NCBI RefSeq assembly: GCF_028680575.1 | Contig: NZ_JAPCKI010000005.1 | Span: forward strand, 186,001-250,000 | Source of the DNA: Acidovorax benzenivorans | Lineage (GTDB): Bacteria > Pseudomonadota > Gammaproteobacteria > Burkholderiales > Burkholderiaceae_C | DNA length: 64,000 bases | Direction of reading: 5' to 3' | Shown: piece by piece, positions 46,220 through 54,700 of the stretch | Layout of the letters: the number at the start of each line of letters is the position of its first letter | Position numbering within the stretch: position 1 is the stretch's first letter | Position numbers and translations under genes: made by a program | The notes under the pieces: model-generated | Databases searched by the model: none | What the model saw: the letters and a program-made list of their open reading frames with translations, nothing else | Told to the model about the DNA's origin: nothing

Positions 46220-47374
46220 ATGAAAAAATTCTTGTACCTCCTGCTTCCATCATTGGTGCTGTGCATGCTGGTGGGACTTGGATATGGGGCTGGGGTCTAC
46301 ACCGTTGCGGGACGGTTCGAGAGGACAATTCACTGGATTGAGCAGGGAGAGACCTTGGCTGGAGTGCTTGCAATCACGCCTTTGAGCGATGAGCAGCGAG
46401 ACGGCATCAAAAATGCGTACAGCGATCCAAACATTGATGTTCGCAATATCAGTTGGTCGGTTCCCAATCAGCCGACCCCGTTTGTAGGTACAGCCCCTGC
46501 CCCAGGGCAGCATCACAATGCGCGGATCAACTCCTGGCAGATGCGCAATAGCGAAGAAATCCAGGAGCCCAAGCCTGCGGGGATCTATCGAATTTTCCTC
46601 ACTGGGGGCTCTACAGCCTTTGGATCTGGAGCACCCAGTCAGGAAAAGACAATTGGTAGTCTGCTAAATGGCCTGTTGGCCGACAGGCTGTCGCAAAAGA
46701 CGGGGCTACGCTATGAGGTATTCACCTTTGCTAATCCAGCTTGGGCGTCGACGCAAGAGCGCATTGCGATTGAAAATTATTTGTCGGAGCTTCAGCCTGA
46801 TCTAGTCATTTCTCTGTCTGGAAACAACGATGTCTTTTGGGGTGATGCTGGCCGGAATGTGCTGTGGTTTGCTGCAGGGGCGGATGAGTATTTCCAGACG
46901 TTGGCGAACACGGGCCTAAAAACAGCGGGCCGAAATGAACTGTCCCAGCTGCCGCAGACACGCCCTGCATCCCAGTCCGTGACTGCCGAGTTGGTGGCTT
47001 ACCGGCTGGAGAAAAATGCGCGCCTTGGCGCGCAGGCATTGCAGCACGTGAATGCTGACTGGATTTTCTTCCTGCAGCCTACGCTGTCTGTAACCAACAA
47101 AGCGCTGAGTTCCCGCGAGAAGGCCTTCATTCCTGCATCAAAGAACTACTTTGTACAGTGTTACCAGTTGATGTCATTCCGACTGGCTGGTTTGCAACAT
47201 GAAAATTTCGAATTTGTTGATTTGTCGAAAGTTTTTGACGGCTATAGAGCGACAGATGAAATATTTCTCGATCAATTTCATTTTGGTGACAAAGGAAACG
47301 CCGTAGTCGCCGAGGCGATGTTTTCTGCGTTAGCAAGTCGGTTGGCACGGGTGCCTGCTGCCTCAAAACTATAA
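46220..47374 (+). CDS. SGNH/GDSL hydrolase family protein, membrane-anchored
   Basis: A 384-aa exported protein. The N-terminal hydrophobic segment (FLYLLLPSLVLCMLVGLGYGAG) is a signal or anchor. SGNH blocks are visible: FLTGGSTAFGSG (block I with Ser near 132), SLSGNNDVFWGD (block III Asn) and DQFHFGDKGNAVVAE (block V with catalytic Asp and His). It probably cleaves or transfers acyl groups on a sugar in the periplasm. It starts three bases after the DUF5989-like gene and is the last of the four-gene unit. Codon use stays AT-richer than the flanking core genes. Confidence 0.85.
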   Translation: MKKFLYLLLPSLVLCMLVGLGYGAGVYTVAGRFERTIHWIEQGETLAGVLAITPLSDEQRDGIKNAYSDPNIDVRNISWSVPNQPTPFVGTAPAPGQHHNARINSWQMRNSEEIQEPKPAGIYRIFLTGGSTAFGSGAPSQEKTIGSLLNGLLADRLSQKTGLRYEVFTFANPAWASTQERIAIENYLSELQPDLVISLSGNNDVFWGDAGRNVLWFAAGADEYFQTLANTGLKTAGRNELSQLPQTRPASQSVTAELVAYRLEKNARLGAQALQHVNADWIFFLQPTLSVTNKALSSREKAFIPASKNYFVQCYQLMSFRLAGLQHENFEFVDLSKVFDGYRATDEIFLDQFHFGDKGNAVVAEAMFSALASRLARVPAASKL

Positions 47375-47502
47375 GAAGGTGATTTTGGACGGCGGGTATT
47401 TGAGGACTGGATTGCCCACGTTGTTGCTTTTGCGGTTTCGCCGTGTGCCAGTGCTGAGCGCTCGATGACGTTTTCTCCGAGGAGGAGCGCAAAATATCTC
47501 GC

Positions 47503-48042
47503 ATGCCCGCCACGCGCCCCAGTCAATTGCTGACGCTCCAGTCGTTTGGAGATATCAGCCGTTTTCTGCGCGAAGGCGTTGCGGACGAAGACTCGCGCCA
47601 GCTGCGCGACAGCCTTGGCGCGTTGTCCATGCAGATCGACGAGGCCGTCCGCATTCGCCGCACCAGCACCGACACCACCGAGATCACGCGCCGCGTGGTG
47701 GGCTTGTCGCGCAGTGCGCGTGAACACCAGCTGTTTTTGACGGGCCTGGGCTCTGCGTGGCACGCGCTGTACGAGTTTGGCGCCTACCAGCGTGCGCTGA
47801 GCGAGCTTCGCAACGCCATTGCTGATTGGCAGTTGATGCTGGAGCGGCGCAGCACCAAGGAGAGCGCCAGCTTTGACCAGTTCGAGCTACTGGCTTGGCG
47901 CACACTGGGCGAGGCGCTGTTGCTCATCGACATGTACGACCACCAGAGCGATCCTGCAAGCGACCTGCAGGATGCGCAGCCGCCGCGTAAGCCCTCGGCA
48001 TTGCAGCGCGTTCGCGCATGGTTTCGGGGTGGGCACCGCTGA
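47503..48042 (+). CDS. Uncharacterised helical protein
   Basis: I do not recognise this 179-aa protein. It is predicted to be mostly helical, soluble and cytoplasmic, with no signal peptide or membrane helix. Features are a middle stretch (RRVVGLSRSAREHQLFLTG) and an amphipathic region (YQRALSELRNAIADWQLMLERR) that could be a coiled coil. The C-terminal ~30 residues are basic and proline-rich. It lies between the AT-rich module and aroG, with a GAGGAGGAG tract about 15 bases upstream of its ATG, which is a long spacing for a ribosome site. Confidence 0.7.
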   Translation: MPATRPSQLLTLQSFGDISRFLREGVADEDSRQLRDSLGALSMQIDEAVRIRRTSTDTTEITRRVVGLSRSAREHQLFLTGLGSAWHALYEFGAYQRALSELRNAIADWQLMLERRSTKESASFDQFELLAWRTLGEALLLIDMYDHQSDPASDLQDAQPPRKPSALQRVRAWFRGGHR

Positions 48043-48118
48043 ATCACCCCGGCATGTCGTGCATTTGCAACATGCCAAGGGTGCTGAACCCCCACACTCC
48101 TGTGCTACATTGGTTGCC

Positions 48119-48175
48119 ATGCAAGTTCGCAGCGCGTTTTATTTTTGGTTTTTTATCTCGGTCCCCGGCGGATGA
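48119..48175 (+). CDS. Aromatic-amino-acid leader peptide of the aroG attenuator
   Basis: An 18-codon frame encoding MQVRSAFYFWFFISVPGG. Residues 7-12 are Phe-Tyr-Phe-Trp-Phe-Phe, six aromatic residues in a row, and the TGA is at 48173-48175. Such peptides (compare PheL of enterobacteria) sense charged aromatic tRNAs through ribosome stalling. It lies 127 bases upstream of aroG with terminator and antiterminator stems between them. Confidence 0.75.
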   Translation: MQVRSAFYFWFFISVPGG

Positions 48176-48246
48176 GAGGAAAACGCGCAAGCACACACAA
48201 CCTCCCCATACCAACCGCCGACGCTGCAAAGCCCGGCGGTTTTTTG
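48166..48246 (+). promoter_or_regulatory. Transcription attenuator of aroG (mutually exclusive stems)
   Basis: CGGCGG (48166-48171), at the end of the leader frame, can pair with CCGCCG (48215-48220) as an antiterminator. The same CCGCCG lies in AACCGCCG (48213-48220), which pairs with CGGCGGTT (48234-48241); TTTTTG follows, making a terminator. A ribosome stalled at the aromatic codons (48137-48154) would leave the first strand free; one that reaches the stop would cover it and permit termination. Confidence 0.7.
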
Positions 48247-48302
48247 TTTTTCAACCCTCCCGTTTTTCCATCCACTTCAACCGACTCCACGAGGAAGCAA
48301 CC

Positions 48303-49424
48303 ATGACGGCCACTACCAACCCCACCAGCGATGCCTGGTACCGCAGCGTCGAGAAAACCAGCCAGACCGACGACGAACGTATCAAGGACATCACCGTGTT
48401 GCCTCCTCCAGAGCATCTAATTCGCTTCTTCCCGATCGGCGGCACGCCAGCCGAAGCGCTGATCACCCAGACCCGCAAGAACATCCACAACATCATGGCC
48501 GGCAAGGATGACCGCCTGCTGGTGGTGATTGGCCCTTGCTCCATTCACGACCCGGCCGCCGCTGTCGAATACGCCCGCCGCCTGATGGCCGTGCGCACCC
48601 AGTACGCCGACACCCTGGAAATCGTGATGCGCGTGTACTTCGAAAAGCCACGCACCACCGTGGGCTGGAAGGGGCTCATCAATGACCCCTACCTGGACGA
48701 GAGCTACCGCATCGACGAAGGCCTGCGCATTGCGCGCCAACTGCTCATCGAGATCAACCGCCTGGGCATGCCCGCTGGCAGCGAGTTCCTCGACGTGATC
48801 TCGCCCCAGTACATCGGCGACCTCATCAGCTGGGGCGCGATTGGTGCCCGTACCACCGAAAGCCAGGTGCACCGCGAGCTGGCCTCGGGTATCTCGGCGC
48901 CCATCGGCTTCAAGAACGGCACGGACGGCAACATCCGCATCGCCACCGATGCCATCCAGTCGGCCAGCCGGGGCCACCACTTCCTGTCGGTGCACAAGAA
49001 TGGCCAGGTGGCCATCGTCAACACCAAGGGCAACAAGGACTGCCACGTGATTCTGCGCGGCGGCAAGACGCCCAACTACGACGCAGCCAGCGTGGCGGCG
49101 GCCTGCAAAGACCTCGAAGCCGCCAAGCTGCCCGCCACGCTGATGGTGGACTGCAGCCACGCCAACAGCAGCAAGCAGCATGAAAAGCAGCTCGATGTGG
49201 CCCGCGATGTGGCGGCCCAGGTCGCTGGCGGTTCGCGCAGCGTGTTCGGCCTGATGATCGAAAGCCATCTGACGGCAGGCGCGCAAAAGTTCACGCCTGG
49301 CAAGGACGACCCCTTGGCACTCGAATACGGCAAGAGCATCACCGACGCCTGCCTGGGCTGGGATGCCTCGCTGCAAGCGCTGGTCGAACTGTCGGAGGCT
49401 GTGAAGGCGCGTCGCGCCCGCTGA
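48303..49424 (+). CDS. aroG: 3-deoxy-7-phosphoheptulonate synthase, class I (AroG type)
   Basis: A 373-aa class I DAHP synthase, the first enzyme of the shikimate pathway, joining PEP and erythrose 4-phosphate. The family motifs are LLVVIGPCSIHDPAAAVEYA (with the metal Cys near 82), PRTTVGWKGLINDP (PEP-binding Arg/Lys), IGARTTESQVHRE and DCSHANSSKQ. All are intact. Because the leader upstream is rich in Phe, Tyr and Trp codons, expression is probably controlled by attenuation. The ATG at 48303 has GAGGAAG 8 bases upstream. The long in-frame extension upstream runs through the attenuator and is not coding. Confidence 0.95.
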   Translation: MTATTNPTSDAWYRSVEKTSQTDDERIKDITVLPPPEHLIRFFPIGGTPAEALITQTRKNIHNIMAGKDDRLLVVIGPCSIHDPAAAVEYARRLMAVRTQYADTLEIVMRVYFEKPRTTVGWKGLINDPYLDESYRIDEGLRIARQLLIEINRLGMPAGSEFLDVISPQYIGDLISWGAIGARTTESQVHRELASGISAPIGFKNGTDGNIRIATDAIQSASRGHHFLSVHKNGQVAIVNTKGNKDCHVILRGGKTPNYDAASVAAACKDLEAAKLPATLMVDCSHANSSKQHEKQLDVARDVAAQVAGGSRSVFGLMIESHLTAGAQKFTPGKDDPLALEYGKSITDACLGWDASLQALVELSEAVKARRAR

Positions 49425-49528
49425 TCGCCGGTTTCATGGCAGGGTCTAAACTGGGGCCTCTTGCTGCACGCACTCCACGTGCAGCAGCGGTCCCCAGTCA
49501 CCGCAACAACACAGAAAGGCGATCCATC

Positions 49529-49840
49529 ATGCACAGCGAAGTGTCGGTCAAGCTGGCCGCAAATCAGGAATATCGGTTTGACTTGGAGGGCGCCGAGCCC
49601 ATGGCCCACGAGGCGGGACGTCGCTGGCTCGACGACCAGTTCATCGCGCTGGACTGCGAGCCCCTGCGTGCCAGTGGCAAGGTGCTGCTGGCCGACAAGG
49701 TACTGACGGTGGCCCGTGCCGCCGGTACTGCGCTGATGCAGGACCCGGTATGGTCCCGCGACTTTGCGCGCGCCGCCAGTGCCGCGCTGGCCAAGCCCAT
49801 CGTGCGGGTGGATGTGCCGGGTATGGCGGTCACGTTCTGA
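49529..49840 (+). CDS. Uncharacterised conserved small protein
   Basis: I do not recognise this 103-aa soluble protein. It is mixed alpha/beta, with no membrane segment, signal peptide or Cys cluster, and it ends FARAASAALAKPIVRVDVPGMAVTF. Coding character is good (GC-rich third positions). It lies between aroG and the convergent mpl gene, and a dispersed repeat copy follows its stop. The ATG at 49529 has a modest AAAGG site upstream. Confidence 0.7.
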   Translation: MHSEVSVKLAANQEYRFDLEGAEPMAHEAGRRWLDDQFIALDCEPLRASGKVLLADKVLTVARAAGTALMQDPVWSRDFARAASAALAKPIVRVDVPGMAVTF

Positions 49841-49846
49841 GCGCCA

Positions 49847-49907
49847 TTTGATAAAAATTGGCTGCTAGCGCTAGTGGAATATGCGCTGGCAGCTATTATT
49901 TTTGTAG
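49847..49907 (-). repeat. Dispersed ~60-bp repeat (copy 4, best-preserved)
   Basis: The minus strand reads CTACAAAAATAATAGCTGCC, AGCGCATATTCCACTAGCGC and TAGCAGCCAATTTTTATCAAA. It overlaps the 3' end of mpl and supplies its TAA stop codon. It lies between convergent genes and can fold around GCTGCCAGCGC/GCGCTAGCAGC, so it may stop transcription from both sides. Confidence 0.75.
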
Positions 49908-51317
49908 CGCCTTCAGCAGCTTGGCGTGAATGCCGCCAAAGCCCCCATTGCTCATGCACACCACATGGTCACCTGGGCGCGCGGCTTGGGTGACCTGGGC
50001 CACCAGCGTATCGATGTCCGGGGCCGTCTGGGCGCGCTGGCCGGGGCCGACGCCCAGTGGCGCCAATGCCTGTGCGGCATCCCAGTCCAGCCCCGCCGTG
50101 TGGCAAAACGCCAGGTCTGCGGGCTCCAGGGCCCAGGGCAGTTGGCTTTTCATGGCGCCCAGCTTCATGGTGTTGCTGCGGGGCTCGAACACCGCCAGGA
50201 TGCGTGCATTGGCGCCCAGGCTGCGGCGCAGGCCGTCGAGGGTGGTGCGCAATGCGGTGGGGTGGTGCGCAAAGTCGTCGTACACGGCCACGCCGCCCAC
50301 GGTGCCGCGCAACTCCATGCGTCGCTTGACGTTCTGAAAACTGCCCAAGGCTGCTGCGGCTTGTTCGGGCGCCACGCCCACATGGTGCGCGGCTGCAATG
50401 GCCGCCAGCGCGTTGAGCTGGTTGTGCACACCGGTCAGCGTCCATTCCACGCGGGCCACTGTGTGGCCCTGGTGCACTACATCAAATGCCTGCGGATCGC
50501 CCACGGCGTGAAAGTCGCTGACCGCGGCGCCAAAACTCGCTACCTCGCTCCAGCAGCCGGTGTGCAGCACGCGCGCCAGGCTTTCTTCCAGTCCATTGAC
50601 CACTACGCGCCCCGAGGGCGGCACGGTGCGCACCAGATGGTGGAACTGGCGCTCAATGGCGGTCAGGTCGTCAAAGATGTCTGCGTGGTCAAACTCCAGG
50701 TTGTTCAGTACGGCGGTGCGGGGCCGGTAGTGCACGAACTTGCTGCGTTTGTCGAAGAAGGCCGTGTCGTATTCGTCGGCCTCGATGACAAACAGTGGTG
50801 CATCCCCCAGGGGCGCAGTGGCGGGGGCAGGGCGCTGCGGCGCCCCCAGGCGCGCGGACACGCCAAAGTTCAATGGCACTCCACCGATCAGAAAGCCGGG
50901 TTGCTGTCCTGCGAACTCCAGAATCCACGCCAGCATCGACGTGGTGGTGGTTTTGCCATGGGTGCCTGCCACTGCCAGCACATGGCGACCCTGCAGCACA
51001 TGCTCGGCCAGCCATTGGGGCCCGCTCGTGTAGGGCAGTCCGGCGTCCAGAATGGCTTCCATCAAAGGAAACTTGGGCGTGCCGTCGGCCAATCGCGCAC
51101 GGCTGACGACGTTGCCCACGACGAACATGTCAGGCTGGAGCGCGAGCTGGTCGGCGCCAAAGCCCTCTATCAGGTCGATACCCAGCGCGCGGAGCTGATC
51201 GCTCATGGGCGGATAGACCCCAGCGTCGCAGCCCGTCACCTTGTGGCCCGCCTCGCGTGCCAAGGCCGCCAGGCCCCCCATGAACGTGCCGCAGATGCCC
51301 AGTATGTGTATATGCAT
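49896..51317 (-). CDS. mpl: UDP-N-acetylmuramate:L-Ala-gamma-D-Glu-meso-DAP ligase
   Basis: A 473-aa Mur-ligase family enzyme that re-attaches recycled murein tripeptide to UDP-MurNAc. It starts MHIHILGICGTFMGGLAALA, the Mpl version of the UDP-binding loop. The ATP-binding loop GTHGKTTTTSM (about 120-130), the NNLEFDHADIF block and YDDFAHHPTALR near 320 (substrate/metal site) are intact. The last residues and stop lie in the dispersed repeat. It is divergent from the following gene. AmpD, encoded at the end of the window, acts in the same recycling pathway. Confidence 0.95.
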   Translation of the reverse strand: MHIHILGICGTFMGGLAALAREAGHKVTGCDAGVYPPMSDQLRALGIDLIEGFGADQLALQPDMFVVGNVVSRARLADGTPKFPLMEAILDAGLPYTSGPQWLAEHVLQGRHVLAVAGTHGKTTTTSMLAWILEFAGQQPGFLIGGVPLNFGVSARLGAPQRPAPATAPLGDAPLFVIEADEYDTAFFDKRSKFVHYRPRTAVLNNLEFDHADIFDDLTAIERQFHHLVRTVPPSGRVVVNGLEESLARVLHTGCWSEVASFGAAVSDFHAVGDPQAFDVVHQGHTVARVEWTLTGVHNQLNALAAIAAAHHVGVAPEQAAAALGSFQNVKRRMELRGTVGGVAVYDDFAHHPTALRTTLDGLRRSLGANARILAVFEPRSNTMKLGAMKSQLPWALEPADLAFCHTAGLDWDAAQALAPLGVGPGQRAQTAPDIDTLVAQVTQAARPGDHVVCMSNGGFGGIHAKLLKALQK

Positions 51318-51520
51318 GGGCGCAGATTCTAAAGCCGGGGTCTGGAGTCATTTGAGGCAAAAAGGGTAGCTGGCGCCGGTTCCATGTGCCTGAGATGCTC
51401 TCAAAACAATAGTCTTTCAGGTACCCGGTCGTTCGGGTTGCCGGGGGTCGTCTGGGGTCATCACCCGCCGTGTCACGGCTTCGCGCCACAATGCGGGTTC
51501 CTTTGTTGCCCCTGCCTGCC

Positions 51521-52120
51521 ATGCACACACCTTTGAGCGAAGAAATCGCCCACACCACGGCTCGCCTGGTCGTGGAAGAGGGGCTGGAGTGGGGCCCTGC
51601 CAAGCGCCGCGCGCTGCGGCAGCTGGGCCTGCCGGCCCGTACCCCGCTCCCCGACAACGACCTGGTGGAAGAGGCTGTGCGCGAGTACATCCAGCTCTTT
51701 TGTGCCGACACCCAGCCGCGCGAGTTGCGGGCTTTGCGCCAACTGGCCCTGGTATGGATGGAGCGCATGGCGGCTTTCCGGCCGCATCTGGCGGGTGCTG
51801 TGTGGCACGGAACGGCCACACGTCTGTCGGACATTTACCTGCAGTTGTTTTGCGATGACCCCAAATCGGCAGAGATCGCTCTGATCGATCATCATGTGGA
51901 CTACGAACCCCGCACGGTCACAGGATTTCACGGCGAATCGGTGGAGGCCCTGAGCCTGGGCAGCAAATCACCCGAACTCAACGAAATGATCGGTGTGCAT
52001 CTGCTGATCTATGACCTTGACGACCTGCGAGGCGCGCTCAAGCCCGATACCAAAGGCCGCACCCCGCGCGGTGACATGACGGCAGTGCGCCGCCTGCTCC
52101 AGGAAACCACGACCCCATGA
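51521..52120 (+). CDS. Conserved hypothetical protein between mpl and tlpA
   Basis: A 199-aa soluble protein that I cannot assign to a function. Its N-terminal half is helical (EEIAHTTARLVVEEGLEWGPAKRRALRQLG-type pattern), and the C-terminal half contains RLSDIYLQLFCDDPKSAEIAL and VTGFHGESVEALSL. It overlaps the next gene by four bases (ATGA), implying joint translation with the TlpA-like protein. Some databases may carry it under ligase names because of its mpl neighbour; I see no ligase motif. ATGs at 51491 and 51521 are both possible; neither has a clear ribosome site. Confidence 0.8.
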   Translation: MHTPLSEEIAHTTARLVVEEGLEWGPAKRRALRQLGLPARTPLPDNDLVEEAVREYIQLFCADTQPRELRALRQLALVWMERMAAFRPHLAGAVWHGTATRLSDIYLQLFCDDPKSAEIALIDHHVDYEPRTVTGFHGESVEALSLGSKSPELNEMIGVHLLIYDLDDLRGALKPDTKGRTPRGDMTAVRRLLQETTTP

Positions 52121-52695
52121 CCCAGTCTGCTGAATCTCTCGACCCTGTGACTCCTGACGCCATTGCGCCCTCCGCTGCGCGCAGGCGCCTGTTGTATGCC
52201 GGGGTGGCAGGAGCCGCAGCCTTGGGGGGGGCGGGCCTGGCCTGGTGGAAGTTTCAGCCCCATGCCGTGGAGCCGGGGGCTGAGCAGGCGCTTTGGGGGC
52301 TGGAGTTTGACACTCCCGCCGGGGGCACCTTTGCCATGAAGTCGTTGGCCGGTAAGCCGTTGCTGCTCAATTTCTGGGCCACCTGGTGCCCGCCTTGTGT
52401 GGAAGAGTTGCCCATGCTCAACGCCTTCTACCGCGAACAATCTGCCAAAGGTTGGCAAGTGCTGGGTTTGGCCATTGACCAGCCTTCGGCGGTACGCAAG
52501 TTTCTGGCGCGCATTCCGCTGGACTTTCCGGTGGGGCTGGCCGGTTTGGGGGGCACGGACCTGGGGCGATCTCTGGGCAACCTGACGGGAGGCCTGCCGT
52601 TCACCGTGGTCCTTGGTGGGGAGGGAAAGGTGCTGCATCGTAAAATGGGGCAAGTGACCGCCCAGGACTTGCAGCTTTGGGCAGGTTTGGGCTGA
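52117..52695 (+). CDS. TlpA/ResA-like membrane-anchored thioredoxin
   Basis: A 192-aa periplasmic thiol-disulfide protein held by an N-terminal helix (RRRLLYAGVAGAAALGGAGLAWW, about 23-45). The thioredoxin domain has the redox motif WATWCPPCVEELP (Cys near 93 and 96) and the cis-Pro in GGLPFTVVLG. Relatives reduce apocytochrome c or copper-binding proteins. It overlaps the upstream gene by four bases, and 171 bases separate it from accB. Confidence 0.9.
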   Translation: MTQSAESLDPVTPDAIAPSAARRRLLYAGVAGAAALGGAGLAWWKFQPHAVEPGAEQALWGLEFDTPAGGTFAMKSLAGKPLLLNFWATWCPPCVEELPMLNAFYREQSAKGWQVLGLAIDQPSAVRKFLARIPLDFPVGLAGLGGTDLGRSLGNLTGGLPFTVVLGGEGKVLHRKMGQVTAQDLQLWAGLG

Positions 52696-52866
52696 GGGCT
52701 TGCGTCAAAAAGCAGCCACCTTTTAGGGCTTCTGGATGCGTTTTTCTCTCTGTGAGATGGCGCTTTTCCATGTTGAAGTTCATGAAAAATGCGCGTGGAA
52801 GACTGCGATAGGGTGAAATTGGAGTAAATTCGCGCCCTATTCAGTTTTATAGCCGTTGGAGCTTCC

Positions 52867-53319
52867 ATGGATCTGCGAAAACTCAAAACCCTCATCGATC
52901 TCGTGTCCGAGTCGAACGTGTCCGAACTCGAAATCACCGAGGCTGAGGGCAAAGTCCGCATCGTCAAGAGCGGTGGTGCCGTGGTTCAGCAGTATGTGCC
53001 CGCCCCCGTTGCAGCCCCTGTCGCTGCACCTGCTGCAGCGCCCGTGGCGGAATTGCCCGCCCCTCCCGCCGCCGCTGCGCCCACCGGCCACATCGTCAAG
53101 TCGCCCATGGTGGGCACCTTCTACCGCTCGTCCAGCCCTGGCGCCAAGGCTTTTGTCGAGGTGGGCAGCCAGGTCAAGGAGGGCGAGACCGTCTGCATCA
53201 TCGAGGCCATGAAGATCCTCAACGAGATCGAAGCCGACAAGTCGGGCACCGTCACCCGCATCCTGGGCGAGAACGGCCAAGCCGTGGAATACGGACAACC
53301 GCTGTTCGTCATTGAATAA
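52867..53319 (+). CDS. accB: Acetyl-CoA carboxylase biotin carboxyl carrier protein
   Basis: A 150-aa BCCP. The N-terminal segment ([20 protein letters not shown]) is followed by an Ala/Pro-rich flexible linker (about 40-75). The biotinyl domain is at about 76-150, with the biotinylated Lys116 in EAMKILNE. It carries carboxyl groups from AccC to the carboxyltransferase AccAD in fatty-acid synthesis. It is followed by accC after 7 bases, the usual pair. In many betaproteobacteria aroQ precedes accB; here tlpA does. Confidence 0.96.
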   Translation: MDLRKLKTLIDLVSESNVSELEITEAEGKVRIVKSGGAVVQQYVPAPVAAPVAAPAAAPVAELPAPPAAAAPTGHIVKSPMVGTFYRSSSPGAKAFVEVGSQVKEGETVCIIEAMKILNEIEADKSGTVTRILGENGQAVEYGQPLFVIE

Positions 53320-53326
53320 GGCGCCC

Positions 53327-54676
53327 ATGTTCAAGAAGATTCTCGTTGCGAATCGCGGAGAGATTGCTCTCCGTATCCAGCGCGCGTGCCATGAGTTGGG
53401 TGTGAAGGCCGTGATGGTCTACTCCGAAGCCGACCGTGACGCCAAGTACGTCAAGCTGGCCGAAGAGGCCGTGTGCATCGGCCCTGCGCCCTCGCCGCTG
53501 TCCTACCTCAACATGCCCGCCATCATCTCGGCCGCCGAAGTGACCGACGCCGAGGCTATCCACCCTGGCTACGGTTTCCTGTCGGAGAACGCCGACTTTG
53601 CCGAGCGCGTGGAAAAAAGCGGCTTCCAGTTCATCGGCCCCACACCCGACAACATCCGCACCATGGGTGACAAGGTGTCGGCCAAGCAAGCCATGATCAA
53701 GGCGGGCGTGCCTTGCGTGCCGGGCTCCGAGGGCGAACTGCCCGACGATCCGGTCCAGATCCGTCGCATCGCCAAGGCCGTTGGTTACCCGGTGATCATC
53801 AAGGCCGCTGGCGGCGGCGGTGGTCGGGGCATGCGTGTGGTGCACACCGAGGCCGCGCTGGTCAATGCCGTGCAGATGACCAAGGCCGAAGCGGGTGCTG
53901 CGTTTGGCAATCCTGCGGTGTACATGGAGAAGTTCCTCCAGAACCCCCGCCACATCGAGATCCAGATCCTGGCCGATAAGCACCGCAACGCGGTGTACCT
54001 GGGCGAGCGTGACTGCTCCATGCAGCGCCGCCACCAGAAGGTGATCGAAGAGGCTCCAGCTCCGGGCATCCCTCGCAAGCTGATCGAGAAAATCGGTGAG
54101 CGCTGCGTGGCCGCTTGCAAGAAGATCGGCTACCGTGGCGCGGGCACGTTCGAGTTCCTGTACGAAAACGGCGAGTTCTACTTCATCGAGATGAACACCC
54201 GCGTGCAGGTCGAGCATCCCGTCACCGAGTGGATCACCGGCGTAGACATCGTGAAGACGCAGATCATGGTCGCGGCGGGCGAAAAGCTGCCGTTCACCCA
54301 GCGCCAGATCGAAATCCGTGGCCATGCCATCGAGTGCCGGATCAATGCCGAAGACCCTTACAAGTTCATCCCGTCGCCCGGGCGCATCACCACCTGGCAC
54401 CCACCAGGCGGCCCCGGCGTGCGTGTGGATTCGCATGCTTACACCAACTACTTTGTGCCGCCCAACTACGACTCGATGATCGGCAAGATCATCGTGCACG
54501 GCGACACGCGCGAGCAGGCCCTGGCCCGCATGCGCACGGCGCTGTCCGAGACGGTGATCGAGGGTATCAACACCAACGTGCCGCTGCACCGTGAGTTGAT
54601 GGTGGATGCCAAGTTCATGGCGGGTGGCACCAACATCCATTACCTGGAAGAGTGGCTGTCGCAGCACAAGCGCTGA
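53327..54676 (+). CDS. accC: Acetyl-CoA carboxylase biotin carboxylase subunit
   Basis: A 449-aa biotin carboxylase, which uses ATP and bicarbonate to carboxylate the biotin on AccB. Blocks seen: [18 protein letters not shown] at the N-terminus, the glycine-rich ATP loop [13 protein letters not shown] (near 163), [18 protein letters not shown] (near 233) and [14 protein letters not shown] near 287. All are intact and length is normal. The ATG at 53327 lies 7 bases after accB. A hairpin with a T-rich tail follows the stop. Confidence 0.97.
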   Translation: MFKKILVANRGEIALRIQRACHELGVKAVMVYSEADRDAKYVKLAEEAVCIGPAPSPLSYLNMPAIISAAEVTDAEAIHPGYGFLSENADFAERVEKSGFQFIGPTPDNIRTMGDKVSAKQAMIKAGVPCVPGSEGELPDDPVQIRRIAKAVGYPVIIKAAGGGGGRGMRVVHTEAALVNAVQMTKAEAGAAFGNPAVYMEKFLQNPRHIEIQILADKHRNAVYLGERDCSMQRRHQKVIEEAPAPGIPRKLIEKIGERCVAACKKIGYRGAGTFEFLYENGEFYFIEMNTRVQVEHPVTEWITGVDIVKTQIMVAAGEKLPFTQRQIEIRGHAIECRINAEDPYKFIPSPGRITTWHPPGGPGVRVDSHAYTNYFVPPNYDSMIGKIIVHGDTREQALARMRTALSETVIEGINTNVPLHRELMVDAKFMAGGTNIHYLEEWLSQHKR

Positions 54677-54700
54677 GGTTGCACACCGCAGGTCATTCAC

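Noticed and set aside
48061..48118. Sigma70 promoter for the aroG leader
   Set aside because: A TTGCAA is present, but no -10 element lies at a proper distance.
48018..48302. Long N-terminal extension of aroG
   Set aside because: It would run through the terminator stem; AroG homologues start near 48303, and a good ribosome site is there.
52696..52866. Promoter of accB
   Set aside because: TTGGAG and TTTATA can be found, but the spacing of about 20-21 bases is too long to support a call.
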